A stretch of 64,000 bases of DNA from Caprella mutica (Eukaryota > Arthropoda > Malacostraca > Amphipoda > Caprellidae), in the NCBI GenBank assembly GCA_947561585.1, contig CANNZV010001455.1, positions 1-64,000 of the forward strand, in the 5' to 3' direction. The notes beneath the pieces were generated by a model. It searched no databases. It was given only the letters and a program-made list of their open reading frames with translations, and had not been told where the DNA came from. Positions 11,945 through 23,785 of this stretch are shown here, piece after piece (the first letter of the stretch is position 1; the number at the start of each line of letters is the position of its first letter). Both the position numbers and the translations under genes were made by a program.

Positions 11945-12535
11945 TACTAGAGTACGTACTAGTGTTAGTACTAGTCCAGTACTAGGAGGATAATCAGTAC
12001 TAGAGTACGTATACTAGTGTTAGTCAGTACTAGGAGAATAATCAGTGCTAGAGTACGTATACTAGTGTTAGTACTAGGAGAATAATCAGTACTAGAGTAC
12101 GTATACTAGTGTTAGTCAGTACTAGGAGAATAATCAGTACTAGAGTACGTATACTAGTGTTAGTACTAGTCCAGTACTAGGAGAATAATCAGTACTAGAG
12201 TACGTATACTAGTGTTAGTACTAGTCCAGTACTAGGAGGATAGTCAGTACTAGAGTACGCATACTAGTGCTAGTACTAGTCCAGTACTAGGAAGATAATC
12301 AGCACTAGAGTAAGTATACTAGTGCTAGTACTAGTCCAGTACTAGGAGGATAATCAGCACTAGAGTACGCATACTAGTGCTAGTACTAGTCCAGTACTAG
12401 GAAGATAGTCAGTACTTGAGTACGTATACTAGTGCTAGTACTAGTCCAGTACTAGGAGGATAATCAGTACTAGAGTACGTATACTAGTGTTAGTACTAGT
12501 CCAGTACTAGGAGGATAATCAGTACTAGAGTGTTG
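11945..12535 (+). repeat. About 55-bp array rich in CTAG and ACTAGT, about 11 copies
   Basis: Units contain AGTACTAGGAGGATAATCAG, TACTAGAGTACGTATACTAG and TGTTAGTACTAGTCC. Many parts are palindromic (AGTACT, GTATAC, ACTAGT). Some copies lack the last 8-10 bases. Confidence 0.9.
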
Positions 12536-12722
12536 TAGTAGTGTTCCGCACAATTTGCCGATTTGCTCAATCTTGAGAATGCGCTGCGTGTTCTCAACTC
12601 CCTATTGCCTAGCATGCGTTGGTACCTTCTTTATATTTATTTATTATTCTAATATGTGTGTAACGGGAGGCGTGCTGTCCTCCAAAAGAAACAGACCAGA
12701 TCAATAAACAATCATGAATGTG

Positions 12723-12757
12723 CGGTACAACAAACTAGCGGACACAACAAACTACAA
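12723..12757 (+). repeat. Dispersed element D (ACAACAAACTAGCG motif)
   Basis: GTACAACAAACTAGCGGACA then CAACAAACTACA recurs at 6096-6125 (minus), 42205-42240 (minus), 59774-59797 and 59889-59921. It precedes the 35-bp array at 12787. Confidence 0.55.
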
Positions 12758-12786
12758 CACAGCCATCTTTGCTGAGAGTTTAGAGA

Positions 12787-13368
12787 TAAGCTCACGTATT
12801 TTCATATTAGTACGTCATAAAAAAGTCACGCATTTTCATATAAGTACGTCACAAACAAAGTCACGCATTTTCATATTAGTACGTCATATACAAAGTCACG
12901 CATTTTCATATTAGTACGTCATATACAAAGTCACGCATTTTCATATTAGTACGTCATAAACAAAGTCACGCATTTTCATATTAGTACGTCATAAACAAAG
13001 TCACGCATTTTCATATTAGTACGTCATAAACAAAGTCACGCATTTTCATATTAGTACGTCATAAACAAAGTCACGCATTTTCATATTAGTACGTCATAAA
13101 CAAAGTCACGCATTTTCATATTAGTACGTCATAAACAAAGTCACGCATTTTCATATTAGTACGTCATAAACAAAGTCACGCATTTTCATATTAGTACGTC
13201 ATAAACAAAGTCACGCATTTTCATATTAGTACGTCATAAACAAAGTCACGCATTTTCATATTAGTACGTCATAAACAAAGTCACGCATTTTCATATTAGT
13301 ACGTCATAAACAAAGTCACGCATTTTCATATTAGTACGTCATAAACAAAGTCACGCATTTCCAGCAAT
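12787..13368 (+). repeat. 35-bp array, about 16 copies
   Basis: Unit AAGTCACGCATTTTCATATT plus AGTACGTCATAAACA. The last dozen are almost identical; early ones vary at CATATAC/CACAAAC. Each unit contains TACGTCA, a CRE-half-like motif. Confidence 0.95.
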
Positions 13369-14163
13369 TCAAGTCAAGTTTTTAGAGTATAAATCTTATT
13401 CCAAACAAAATGATTTATCGTTAGAGGCTTAAGTTGTTCCATCTTCTAAAGATCTGATCCTATGCCGTTAACTGCTGATTGGTTTAAGCCTCTAGGCCTA
13501 ATTTGGCAACCCTATAGGCCTAATTTTCCCATTAAATCACTTGATAGGCCCTAGTAAGTGTGCCTCTGGGGACTTCTTCCCTCTAATTAATGCCCTAGCA
13601 TTCAGATTTAAGGTACGTACAGTCTAACCTCTATTATAATTTATACTTAGTTTGCTATTCTAATTAAATAGAGGTAATTTGCTGTGACTATTCTAATTAA
13701 TGACTAATAATTAGAGCTAATACGCAGTTATTTGAATATATTTAAAAATTAACTGTCGTTACCCTCTAAATGTTTGAGTTTACCCTCTAATATATTTTGT
13801 ATTTTCCCCTCTTTAGCTCACATTCCTCACTCTATCGTTGTTCATTTCCCCTCTTTACATCTTCTTGTTTCCCCTCTAAACTCTAGCTGAACCACCCCTC
13901 TAATATCCCCCTCTCATCTTTCCCCTCTCTTCCCTCTCTCATTTCCCCTCTCTTCCCTCTCTTCTTTCCCCTCATTTCTATTAATTTCACAACTCACTTC
14001 ATTTCAATAAAAACTAACGAGTTCTCTTATTTGCAATTCTAAAACTTTATTGAAAATGAATAACTTTTATCATAGGAAAATATTATCTACCATACAATTT
14101 TGTTCAGACATGCATACAGGTTTTAATACTCTGTACTATATGCAGATTATGAATAAAGATAAT

Positions 14164-14275
14164 TTTATTCTTCACAATAAAGATTAAAGGTCCTATTACC
14201 TTTAATTAAAGGTCCTATTACCTTTAATTAAAGGTCCTATTACCTTTAAATGAAGGTCCTTATACCTTTAACTTC
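14164..14275 (+). repeat. 23-bp hairpin-unit array, about 5 copies
   Basis: Unit TTAAAGGTCCTATTACCTTT is self-complementary (AAAGGT/ACCTTT around a 6-bp loop). Confidence 0.85.
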
Positions 14276-14611
14276 ACAGTCACTGTACACTGCACAGTCC
14301 CTCAGTGTTACTAATACTCTCCACTGTAATTATTAACATTCTACACTGTAATCACTGGCACACTCTTACGTCACTTTTTACACTATTTTTTAGCTATATT
14401 TATTACCCTAAAACAGTCCCTCCTCTACCCCAAATCCCCCCTTTCTACCCCAAATAACTCACTTCTTCCCCTAGTACTCCACATGTGGTATGAATTAAAA
14501 TTCTTTGATCTCCTGAAACAATTTGACACTTCTACAGTATCTAAAGGTGTATAGATACTGTAGAGGTGTTACTAGAGGTGTATCTAGACACTAAAGGTGT
14601 ATCTAGACACT

Positions 14612-14882
14612 AGAGGTGTACATAGAGGTGTAACTAGAGGTGTAACTAGAGGTGTAACTAGAGGTGTAACTAGAGGTGTAACTAGAGGTGTAACTAGAGG
14701 TGTAACTAGAGGTGTAACTAGAGGTGTAACTAGAGGTGTAACTAGAGGTGTAACTAGAGGTGTAACTAGAGGTGTAACTAGAGGTGTAACTAGAGGTGTA
14801 ACTAGAGGTGTAACTAGAGGTGTAACTAGAGGTGTAACTAGAGGTGTAACTAGAGGTGTAACTAGAGGTGTATCTAGAGGTG
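14612..14882 (+). repeat. 12-bp array, about 22 copies
   Basis: Unit GTAACTAGAGGT, with diverged GTATCTAGACAC-type copies on the left. Open frames (TRGV and TSSY peptides) are due to the 3n unit. Confidence 0.95.
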
Positions 14883-14974
14883 TATGTACCGAAATACATG
14901 TTTATCGAGAGAGGTGTGTATCTAGATGGGTATGTATCGAGAGGTATGTAAGATACATGTGTATCGACAAGTGT

Positions 14975-15016
14975 TTGGTATCCATGGTACGTACCTACAG
15001 GTATCATGGATACCAA
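14975..15016. repeat. Palindrome copy 2, slightly expanded centre
   Basis: Arms TTGGTATCCATGGTAC and GTATCATGGATACCAA flank a centre changed to GTACCTACAG. It lies 80 bp after the 12-bp array at 14612-14880. Confidence 0.75.
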
Positions 15017-15134
15017 TTAAAATAATGAATCAAAATGTTTCATATCAATACTGTTCATTTATTTTCCCTCACATGAAGGGAAATCTCAAAGCCTACCCTC
15101 ATTTTCCCCTCTAATCTGTTCACTGAGAGGAACT

Positions 15135-15490
15135 TTGGAGATTATCTTGTCTGTGAGATAAGGATGGAGAGTTACGTCCTTATCTGTATTGGAGAGTAAC
15201 TCATCTCTATTAGTGAGTTGTGATGGAGAGTTGAGATCTCTATTGGCGAGTAACTCATCTCTATTAGTGAGTTGTGATGGAGAGTTGAGATCTCCATTGG
15301 CGAGTAACTCATCTCTATTAGTGAGTTGAGATGGAGAGTTGAGATCTCTATTGGAGAGTAACTATCCTCTATTAGTGTGTTGTGATGGAGAGTTGATATC
15401 TCTATTGGCGAGTAACTCATCTCTATTAGTGAGTTGTGATGGAGAGTTGAGATCTCTTTTGGAGAGTAACTCTCCTCTTTAGTGAGTTGA
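15135..15490 (+). repeat. About 54-bp array, about 6 copies
   Basis: Blocks GATGGAGAGTTGAGATCTCT, ATTGGCGAGTAACTCATCTC and TATTAGTGAGTTGT repeat, with small variants. Confidence 0.85.
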
Positions 15491-15519
15491 GATAGTTAGC
15501 ACCTGTTGGAAGTTACTAT

Positions 15520-15770
15520 TCACTAACAATAGTCACTAACAATAGTCACTAACAATAGTCACTAACAATAGTCACTAACAATAGTCACTAACAATAGTCA
15601 CTAACAATAGTCACTAACAATAGTCACTAACAATAGTCACTAACAATAGTCACTAACAATAGTCACTAACAATATTCACTAACAATATTCACTAACAATA
15701 TTCACTAACAATATTCACTAACAATATTCACTAACAATATTCACTAACAATATTCACTAACAATATTCCC
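15520..15770 (+). repeat. 13-bp array, about 19 copies
   Basis: CACTAACAATAGT, switching to CACTAACAATATT in the last eight copies, so one point change spread as a block. Confidence 0.95.
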
Positions 15771-16112
15771 TATTCACACAGTTTCAAGGATAATACTCAC
15801 CTGTACTCACAGTATTACTCTAGTATTCATTTGCTACGAGAATTTTTCGAATATAAGTAATACTTTTAAAGTCTGCTTCACCATAACAGTGATCTGTCCG
15901 GGTCGGCTCCTCTCATTGATTTTTTATCACTGAGAGGAGCCGGTACTGTGTGAATGTGTCCGTTGAAATTAAAGTAACGATATATTTTTTCACTGACACT
16001 AAATCACTGAGAGGAGACGGACCGGTGACGTGCCGGACGTATCACTGACAGCCTTTAATTACATTCATTTCGATAGTTGATTTTTTATTTTCAGGCTGTA
16101 CCTATTTATATT

Positions 16113-16163
16113 GAGGTTGGGGGGGGGGTTATAGGGGTAAACCCCCCCCCCCCCTCAACCTGT
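16113..16163. repeat. poly(G)/poly(C) hairpin
   Basis: GAGGTTG plus a G run (about 16119-16128), an AT-rich spacer, then a C run of about 14 (16142-16155) and TCAACC. The sequence can fold as a long G:C hairpin or as tetraplex structures. Confidence 0.7.
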
Positions 16164-16371
16164 ATTACTACAGTGAAATCTTCTAATCTTTCCATTGTTT
16201 TCTATAGGCATAAAATTTGCATTTGTACGAACTTTCGCTAGGCCTAATGCTCTAACTTCTAAAACATATTAACTAACAATTTAGAGGGGTGGAATAGAGC
16301 CGTAACTATAAATGTGTATTGTAATTTAAAGAAAAAAGAGGAAAATATTTTCTCTAGAATTTTAAAAACTT

Positions 16372-16579
16372 AGTTGAATTCCTTGGTAAATGATTCAATT
16401 CATGGTGTAGCTTTTCTGCATCCATGAGCATTGTCACAGACTGGTTGTAAGTGACTTTGTTCATGGAGTCACTTTTCTTTCTGACTGCTTCTTCCAATCC
16501 CTTGTATTTAATTTCCTTTTAACGCCAGCGATATGGCCTTTGGTTCCGTACGTTAAACCAATCAATTAATCAATCACCA
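16372..16579 (+). mobile_element. Possible SINE/LINE 3' tail with AATC repeats
   Basis: AACGCCAGCGATATGGCCTT and CCGTACGTTAAACCAATCAA, followed by (TTAATCAATC), resemble retroposon 3' ends finishing in a short tandem tail. No second copy occurs in the window; the left border is a guess. Confidence 0.35.
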
Positions 16580-16960
16580 ATATTATTAATAAGGTTTTCA
16601 ATAGATATTGTTTCCATTTCCCAAAACTGATAACATTTCCCCGTAGAGTTTTACCTCGTGACTCTTCCCTGTGACCTGTGGTACCTTCAGATATCATCTC
16701 AGGGAGATATTAATCTACACAACTTTATTTATTAACTAACTAACTTCACATCGAAGAGGAAATTAAACCACCGCCCTTACTTTGTTCTTACATTCAATAG
16801 TAACGACATCTTAGAAACTTAGTGTGACACTCTATTGTCTTCTTACATTTCAATTAATGCGCTACTACTAATAAATTAATAAGTTACTAAATTTTAATAT
16901 GTTAAATTGAACTAGGCAGATTAACTTTTTCAATACGGTTTCTTCATTATCAAAATATTT

Positions 16961-17046
16961 GTCAATCTCCTCAGCCAATCAATGAGTTAGTAACCTTAAA
17001 ACCATTATCCTAAAAAACCTATTCGCAAGGAACATTATTTCAAAAA
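16961..17046 (+). repeat. Dispersed element E, copy 1
   Basis: GTCAATCTCCTCAGCCAATC, AATGAGTTAGTAACC and AAAAAACCTATTCGCAAGGA recur nearly unchanged at 42284-42372, in the same orientation. Confidence 0.7.
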
Positions 17047-17894
17047 CTATATTGTTGGTGGTCGTAGCCTTTTAATTCTTCTTATGGTCTCAAGCCATCG
17101 AAGATATGGAACAGTTCGATAACTCAGAACTTACCCTTTGACCCAATAAAGGGAGTAAAAGCAATAGTGCTCTATTTGCATCAAGGCATAGATCACAAGT
17201 AGGCCTATAGGCTGTACCATCAAAAGGCTAACCACAAAGTAATGTTAAGATCTTCAATTTAGGCCTATGCATTTCTATTCAATTTAGGCCTATGCAAGGC
17301 AATGCATCAGTGAAATGCAATTCTCATTTATTAGATCTGTCGAATTTGGTACAATTTGCAGTCACTGACGTGGTTCAGAGTGACGTACGCTAAATTGATG
17401 TGACGCTATTGACTGTATTCACTTACAATCTTTTTAGCACTTTCGGGAATACGAGTTTACTTTTTAGAATTTTTATTTCAAATCGATGACAACTTTTAAA
17501 ATATATTAATAGAATAACAAAGTATCATGAAATAGAAATAATATAAAGTAATTATTTCATATTTTTTAGATAGTGAGTAACATTTATTAGTTGAAATTAC
17601 TTTTAAATATTCATTATTGAAAATGTATTATTATATAAAGGATCGATTTATCCATTTTATAATTTGTAAACAAATCTATTAAATGTATTTTGTTAAACTT
17701 GACGATAGATCACTCAGAATACAATAGAAGATGCTACAGATTCTAGCTAAATAAGGACTTACATCTCTGCCCTTATTCGGATTTAGGGCCTTTAAAGTAC
17801 TTAAAGGAAATACTGAAAAAGGGTGTACTTGAACTGTGTTCCTAGAACTAGGGTTAACTGGTTTGTTACTAGGTAAACTATATTAACACTAGTA

Positions 17895-19035
17895 TCTACA
17901 CTTATCTTCTCAGGACTAGAGTGTACAGAGACTGTAATATCAGACTGAGTAATTACACTCACCTTCTCAGGACTAGAGTGAACAGAGACTGTAATATCAG
18001 ACTGAGTAATTACACTCACCTTCTCAGGACTAGAGTGTACAGAGACTGTAATATCAGACTGAGTAACTACACTCACCTTCTCAGGACTAGAGTGTACAGA
18101 GACTGTAACATCAGGCTGAGTAACTAAACTCACCTTCTCAGGACCAGAGTGTACATAGACTGTAATATCAGACTGAGTAACTACACTCACCTTCTCAGGA
18201 CTAGAGTGTACATAGACTGTAATATCAGACTGAGTAACTACACTCACCTTCTCAGGACTAGAGTGTACAGAGACTGTAATATCAGACTGAGTAACTACAC
18301 TCACCTTCTCAGGACTAGAGTGTACAGAGACTGTAATATCAGACTGAGTAACTACACTCACCTTCTCAGGACTAGAGTGTACAGAGACTGTAACATCAGA
18401 CTGAGTAACTACACTCACCTTCTCAGGACTAGAGTGTACAGAGACTGTAACATCAGACTGAGTAACTACACTCACCTTCTCAGGACTAGAGTGTACAGAG
18501 ACTGTAACATCAGACTGAGTAACTACACTCACCTTCTCAGGACTAGAGAGTACAGAGACTGTAATATCAGACTGAGTAACTACACTCACCTTCTCAGGAC
18601 TAGAGTGTACAGAGACTGTAATATCAGACTGAGTAACTACACTCACCTTCTCAGGACTAGAGTGTACAGAGACTGTAATATCAGACTGAGTAACTATACT
18701 CACCTTCTCAGGACTAGAGTGTACAGAGACTGTAATATCAGACTGAGTAATTACACTCACCTTCTCAGGACTAGAGTGTACAGAGACTGTAATATCAGAC
18801 TGAGTAACTACACTCACCTTCTCAGGACTAGAGTGTACAGAGACTGTAATATCAGACTGAGTAACTACACTCACCTTCTCAGGACTAGAGTGTACAGAGA
18901 CTGTAATATCAGACTGAGTAACTACACTCACCTTCTCAGGACTAGAGTGTACAGAGACTGTAATATCAGACTGAGTAACTACACTCACCTTCTCAGGACT
19001 AGAGTGTACAGAGACTGTATCATCAGACTGAGTTT
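17895..19035 (-). repeat. 57-bp array, about 20 copies, open on both strands
   Basis: All units are 57 bp (19 codons), e.g. CTCACCTTCTCAGGACTAGA and GTGTACAGAGACTGTAATAT on the + strand. The minus strand is open from an ATG in unique sequence at 19072 (A at -3, G at +4) to a stop at 17801, 423 codons, with unique ends. The peptide unit contains SVHSSPEKVSVVTQSD. I do not recognise it, and a 3n unit without stops gives such a frame for free, so I list it as a repeat. Confidence 0.9.
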
Positions 19036-20084
19036 GTATAATATTAACTAATTCTCCTAATCCAGTTGCCATATTTCAAACTGTGTCCGAATCCATATCC
19101 TGTACCATTAATTCTCTTGCTAAGGGTGCGATAAAGCAACCAAAGTGTTTGAACTAGACTAGCAACTAGACATTAACTATATATTGGTACACCATCTATA
19201 GCTTCAGAATGGTGCTGTTACTGGTACTTAAATGGTACTTATTTTGTACTTAATGGTGTTATAGGTTGAAAAAAGACACTAAAATTCTAATATGCTTACG
19301 GTAGAGGTTTTTGATTTTAGATTTTCTAAGTCAAGTGGAATTGGAAAAAGAAGAATTTATTTATTAGTGTCCCAGAGCTATCGCTTTGTTCTTTTATATA
19401 AATTGTAATGAAACAATGTATAAAGATTACTATAATATATATACATATAAATGATATAATATTGAAATAATAATGAAAACATGAAATCACAAATAATTTT
19501 TCAAGAAAATATCATGAAATGCAAGAATTAAAAAAAAGTATATATTTTCATTTTTTTTAATATAAAAATAAAGGAGTGCAACAGACATATTTACAATTAC
19601 TTATCGACATTCTTGTTCTTTCTAGAGTGAAGCAAGTTCTGCGTTATCGGTCGGTTCCATATTTTAGATTATTTAAAAAAAATATAACTAGGTATTATTA
19701 TAGTTATTTTTTCCTTCTATGGTCGACAATTTGGAACTGGTTGATAACTAGTCTCTTACCCCATTTCCAAGCCTATTAGCTAGGTACTTAAGTCTCATTA
19801 AAATTAGACTTAGGCTCTTTACATTTTTGATGGTAGACTTTTAGTGACTAGATGGTAATTAGTTAATGTGGAATATTGTTCCTTTAAAGCAGATCCTTTA
19901 AGGGGTTTCAACACAGTGACTACAGTCTGGTACACATACGGTACGCTTTATTTGAGGTACAATTTATAATGTTTATTTGTGAAGATGGTAGAAAAAACGA
20001 ATACAGTATAAGGAAAATTATTTCAATTAAAGATAAGAATGTCTCCTAAATTACCCCACTTTCTTTTTCTCTTCATCTCCCTTC

Positions 20085-20262
20085 TTTCCCCTTGCTTTCC
20101 CCTTACTTTCCCCTTACTTTCCCCTTATTTTCCCCTTTCTTTCCCCTTTCTTTCCCCTTTCTTTCCCCTTTCTTTCCCCTTTCTTTCCCCTTTCTTTCCC
20201 CTTTCTTTCCCCTTTCTTTCCCCTCTCTTTCCCCTCTCTTTCCCCACTCATCTCCCCACTCA
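20085..20262 (+). repeat. 10-bp C/T-rich array
   Basis: TTTCCCCTTTC-type units about 10 bp long, about 15 copies, drifting to TTTCCCCTCTC. A strong polypyrimidine block on the sense strand. Confidence 0.9.
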
Positions 20263-20345
20263 TCTCCAAAGTACAAAAACTACTTCACCAGATTTTCCCT
20301 CAGAAGTTTTTATTAGAACAGCTTCTAGAGAAGTACTGAGAAAAC

Positions 20346-20868
20346 AGGGCAAAGGGACTATCTAGACTCCTAGCGAGTCACTCATTGCACACTCTACACA
20401 AAATAGGGCAAAGGGACTATCTAGACTCCTAGCGAGTCACTCATTGCACACTCTACACAAAATAGGGCAAAGGGACTATCTAGACTCCTAGCGAGTCACT
20501 CATTGCACACTCTACACAAAATAGGGCAAAGGGACTATCTAGACTCCTAGCGAGTCACTCATTGCACACTCTACAGCAAATAGGGCAAAGGGACTATCTA
20601 GACTCCTAGCGAGTCACTCATTGCACACTCTACACAAAATAGGGCAAAGGGACTATCTAGACTCCTAGCGAGTCACTCATTGCACACTCTACACAAAATA
20701 GGGCAAAGGGACTACCTAGAGTGTCACTCATTGCACACTCTACAGCAAATAGGGCAAAGGGACTATCTAGATTCCTAGAGAGTCACTCATTGCACACTCT
20801 ACAGCAAATAGGGCAAAGGGACTATCTAGAGTGTCACTCATTGCACACTCTACAGCAAATAGGGTAAA
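20346..20868 (+). repeat. 59-bp array, about 9 copies
   Basis: Blocks AGGGCAAAGGGACTATCTAG, ACTCCTAGCGAGTCACTCAT and TGCACACTCTACACAAAAT. The last copies are shortened by losing the CCTAGCGA part. Confidence 0.95.
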
Positions 20869-21364
20869 TAACCTATCTATAGCATTTGAGAGTAAAGTTT
20901 CAGAGTGGTTGATAGACCCTCTACTCTACCAACTCAATTTAGGTCATCTCTTCACTTTTATTGGCAGTATTAAAAAGTGATTTCTTAGATTTTTCTATTC
21001 ATTATACTACCGTGCCTCTAAAGAAACGAAATGTTGAAATAGATGTATTAGATATATCTAACTTGAGTAATTAGACCGTCACTTTATTTAGTAACTTTAT
21101 TGGTGTTAGATTATCCTTTTAATGAATAATGTTGCCAATGGCTTTATGATATGAAAGAAAGTATTATTTTTTAGTTTAACTATTTCTTAAATTACTTATA
21201 ATGCAAATACCACATATTTTAATCTTATTAGATTTAATCTTACATACTTTAATCATGTAATCGTGTTTATTTTAATCCTTTAATCTTCTTATCTAACTAC
21301 TTTCTTTGCCAACTCCTATTCATTTCACGGCATTAGATAAATAATATCATATCGAATTACCTCC

Positions 21365-21812
21365 TGATTCTGTTACTGTTACTCCATTCCCGTTACTGTC
21401 ACTCCATTCCCGTTACTGTTACTCCATTCCCGTTACTGTTACTCCATTCCCGTTACTGTTACTCCATTCCCGTTACTGTTACTCCATTCCCGTTACTGTT
21501 ACTCCATTCCCGTTACTGTTACTCCATTCCCGTTACTGTTACTCCATTCCCGTTACTGTTACTCCATTCCCGTTACTGTTACTCCATTCCCGTTACTGTT
21601 ACTCCATTCCCGTTACTGTTACTCCATTCCCGTTACTGTTACTCCATTCCCGTTACTGTTACTCCATTCCCGTTACTGTTACTCCATTCCCGTTACTGTT
21701 ACTCCATTCCCGTTACTGTTACTCCATTCCCGTTACTGTTACTCCATTCCCGTTACTGTTACTCCATTCCCGTTACTGTTACTCCATTCCCGTTACAGTT
21801 ACTCCATTCCAG
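21365..21812 (+). repeat. 20-bp array, about 22 copies
   Basis: Unit CGTTACTGTTACTCCATTCC, nearly invariant, which suggests recent expansion. It ends next to a family H fragment. Confidence 0.95.
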
Positions 21813-21840
21813 TTCCTGTTTGTAATTGTCTCAACAGGAA

Positions 21841-21880
21841 TGGTATGAAACCGACAGATAATTCGTAATTTACCCTGTCT
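21841..21880 (+). mobile_element. Family H terminal fragment
   Basis: CCGACAGATAATTCGTAATT followed by TACCCTG matches the family H right end; it follows directly after the 20-bp array at 21380-21810. Confidence 0.45.
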
Positions 21881-22194
21881 AATTTTCCCTGTCCATCTTC
21901 ACAGCAACGTACCAATGCAGTTGTACGTTGTGTCTCCAAAGTGTGTCAGTGAATTGCAACGGTCGATAAGCAGGCGCCAACGTAAAGGGAACTATACCCC
22001 ATAGTTGTGATAGTTGTGGTTGTTATTCCCATTACCGTTTACCCTTTACCGGACTAATTAAGAAATGAAGTGAAATTTGAATTTTAAATTACAAATGTAT
22101 TTCTAAGACACTTTCATTCAGGTGCATTTTTCCATTTTTTGCATATTCTTCATGGAAATTTGATAGATTGAAGTGATTCCCGTACAATTCCAAT

Positions 22195-22503
22195 TCCCAT
22201 TCAATTTTCATTCCCATTCCCGTTCAATTCCCATTCCCATTCCTGTATAATTCCCATTTTTGTTCAATTCCCATTTTTGTTCAATTCCCATTTTTGTTCA
22301 ATTCCCACTCTCGTTCAATTCCCACTCTCGTTCAATTCCCACTCTCGTTCAATTCCCACTCTCGTTCAATTCCCACTCTCGTTCAATTCCCACTCTCGTT
22401 CAATTCCCACTCTCGTTCAATTCCCACTTTCGTTCAATTCCCACTCTCGTTCAATTCCCACTCCCGTTCAATTCCCACTCCCATTCAATTCCCATTCCCA
22501 TTC
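22195..22503 (+). repeat. 17-bp array, about 18 copies
   Basis: Unit TTCAATTCCCACTCTCG with TTTTTG, CATTCC and CACTTT variants at the edges. Open in all three forward frames only because the unit lacks stops. Confidence 0.95.
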
Positions 22504-22876
22504 CTAGCAATATTAGCCACAGCAACTCACAGCTGACTCCATAACTCACCACAATACTCTCCAATACTCTCCCTCTATAGTGTACACACTAATTCAAAAC
22601 ACTCCTATTTATTTGCCCCATAATTATTTATCAATTGCATCTGTTATTCCATTATTATCTATTAATTCTATTTATTACCCCATTATTATATTAAATGATT
22701 TCTCAGTAAATTAATTAACACTCAACTTCAATAAAGTAAATAATTATAATAATGACAGCCTGTTACAACATTAGCAAATTTAAAAACATTCTTAAATGTT
22801 ATTTTTTATAACTAGCTAGTAATTTAATATTAAAAAATCAACAGAAAGTTGTGTTTTATTAAAGTTTTACGTTGCC

Positions 22877-22939
22877 AGGAAGTTATGGTGGGGCCATAGA
22901 AGAAGGGTCCTATCTTCTATGGCCCCACCATAACTTCCT
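22877..22939. repeat. Perfect 27-bp-stem hairpin
   Basis: Left arm 22877-22903 (AGGAAGTTATGGTGGGGCCA TAGAAGA) and right arm 22913-22939 are exact reverse complements with a 9-nt loop (AGGGTCCTA). It is GC-richer than its surroundings. Confidence 0.9.
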
Positions 22940-23006
22940 ACCAGTTCTATCGACTATGTGTCTGGTTACCAATCAATATTGGTATGATTTACTGGTACTA
23001 TCACAG

Positions 23007-23287
23007 TGCTAACTATGTGCTACCATTTCAGTGCTAACTATGTGCTACCATTACAGTGCTAACTATGTGCTACCATTACAGTGCTAACTATGTGCTACCA
23101 TTACAGTGCTAACTATGTGCTACCATTACAGTGCTAACTATGTGCTACCATTACAGTGCTAACTATGTGCTACCATTACAGTGCTAACTATGTGCTACCA
23201 TTACAGTGCTAACTATGTGCTACCATTACAGTGCTAACTATGTGCTACCATTACAGTGCTAACTATGTGCTACCATTACAGTGCTAT
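23007..23287 (+). repeat. 25-bp array, about 11 copies
   Basis: Unit CAGTGCTAACTATGTGCTAC plus CATTA, almost identical copies. Confidence 0.95.
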
Positions 23288-23757
23288 CACTTACTATTGG
23301 ATACTAAATATGGATACATACACGGATGCAATAATAGATACTAATGGATACATTTGGATACTAGTGGATACACAGATGCAATATAGGTGCTACTTAACCT
23401 AGCGTTTGTATTCTCATTCGAAATAGCTAACTATTCTTTTTCCCAAATTCGAACCATTTTTCAAACATAAAAAATTATAGATATGATCACTTATTTTTTA
23501 CCAATAAGGCGATGGTAGGATTCCAGAGTTCGTACCGGTTCGTTCGAACCAGTTTCTAAAAATATTAAAGTGCGCAGATATGGTTCCTGGATTAGCTTTT
23601 TCGAGTGAAACTGTAATCATCTGAAGAGAAAAATATTATTTTTTAAATCGTAGACGGATGTTCCGAATCTTTTATTTATAAGTTGATAGTAAAAATTGTA
23701 CCACAGACCAAGTTATCTATAACTAATTAAAGTGCTTTCTTGTTCTTAATTGTAGCT

Positions 23758-23785
23758 TAACCCTTTCGAGTGTGCTAGGACACAT
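23758..23785 (+). other. Possible piggyBac-type terminal motif
   Basis: TTAACCCTTTCGAGTGTGCT shows a TTAA target site followed by CCCTTT, as in piggyBac-like ends. I found no matching second end nearby, so this is weak. Confidence 0.25.

Noticed and set aside
18149..19051. 300-codon + strand frame over the 57-bp array
   Set aside because: Starts within the repeat and has no unique N-terminal part; weaker than the antisense frame, itself doubtful.
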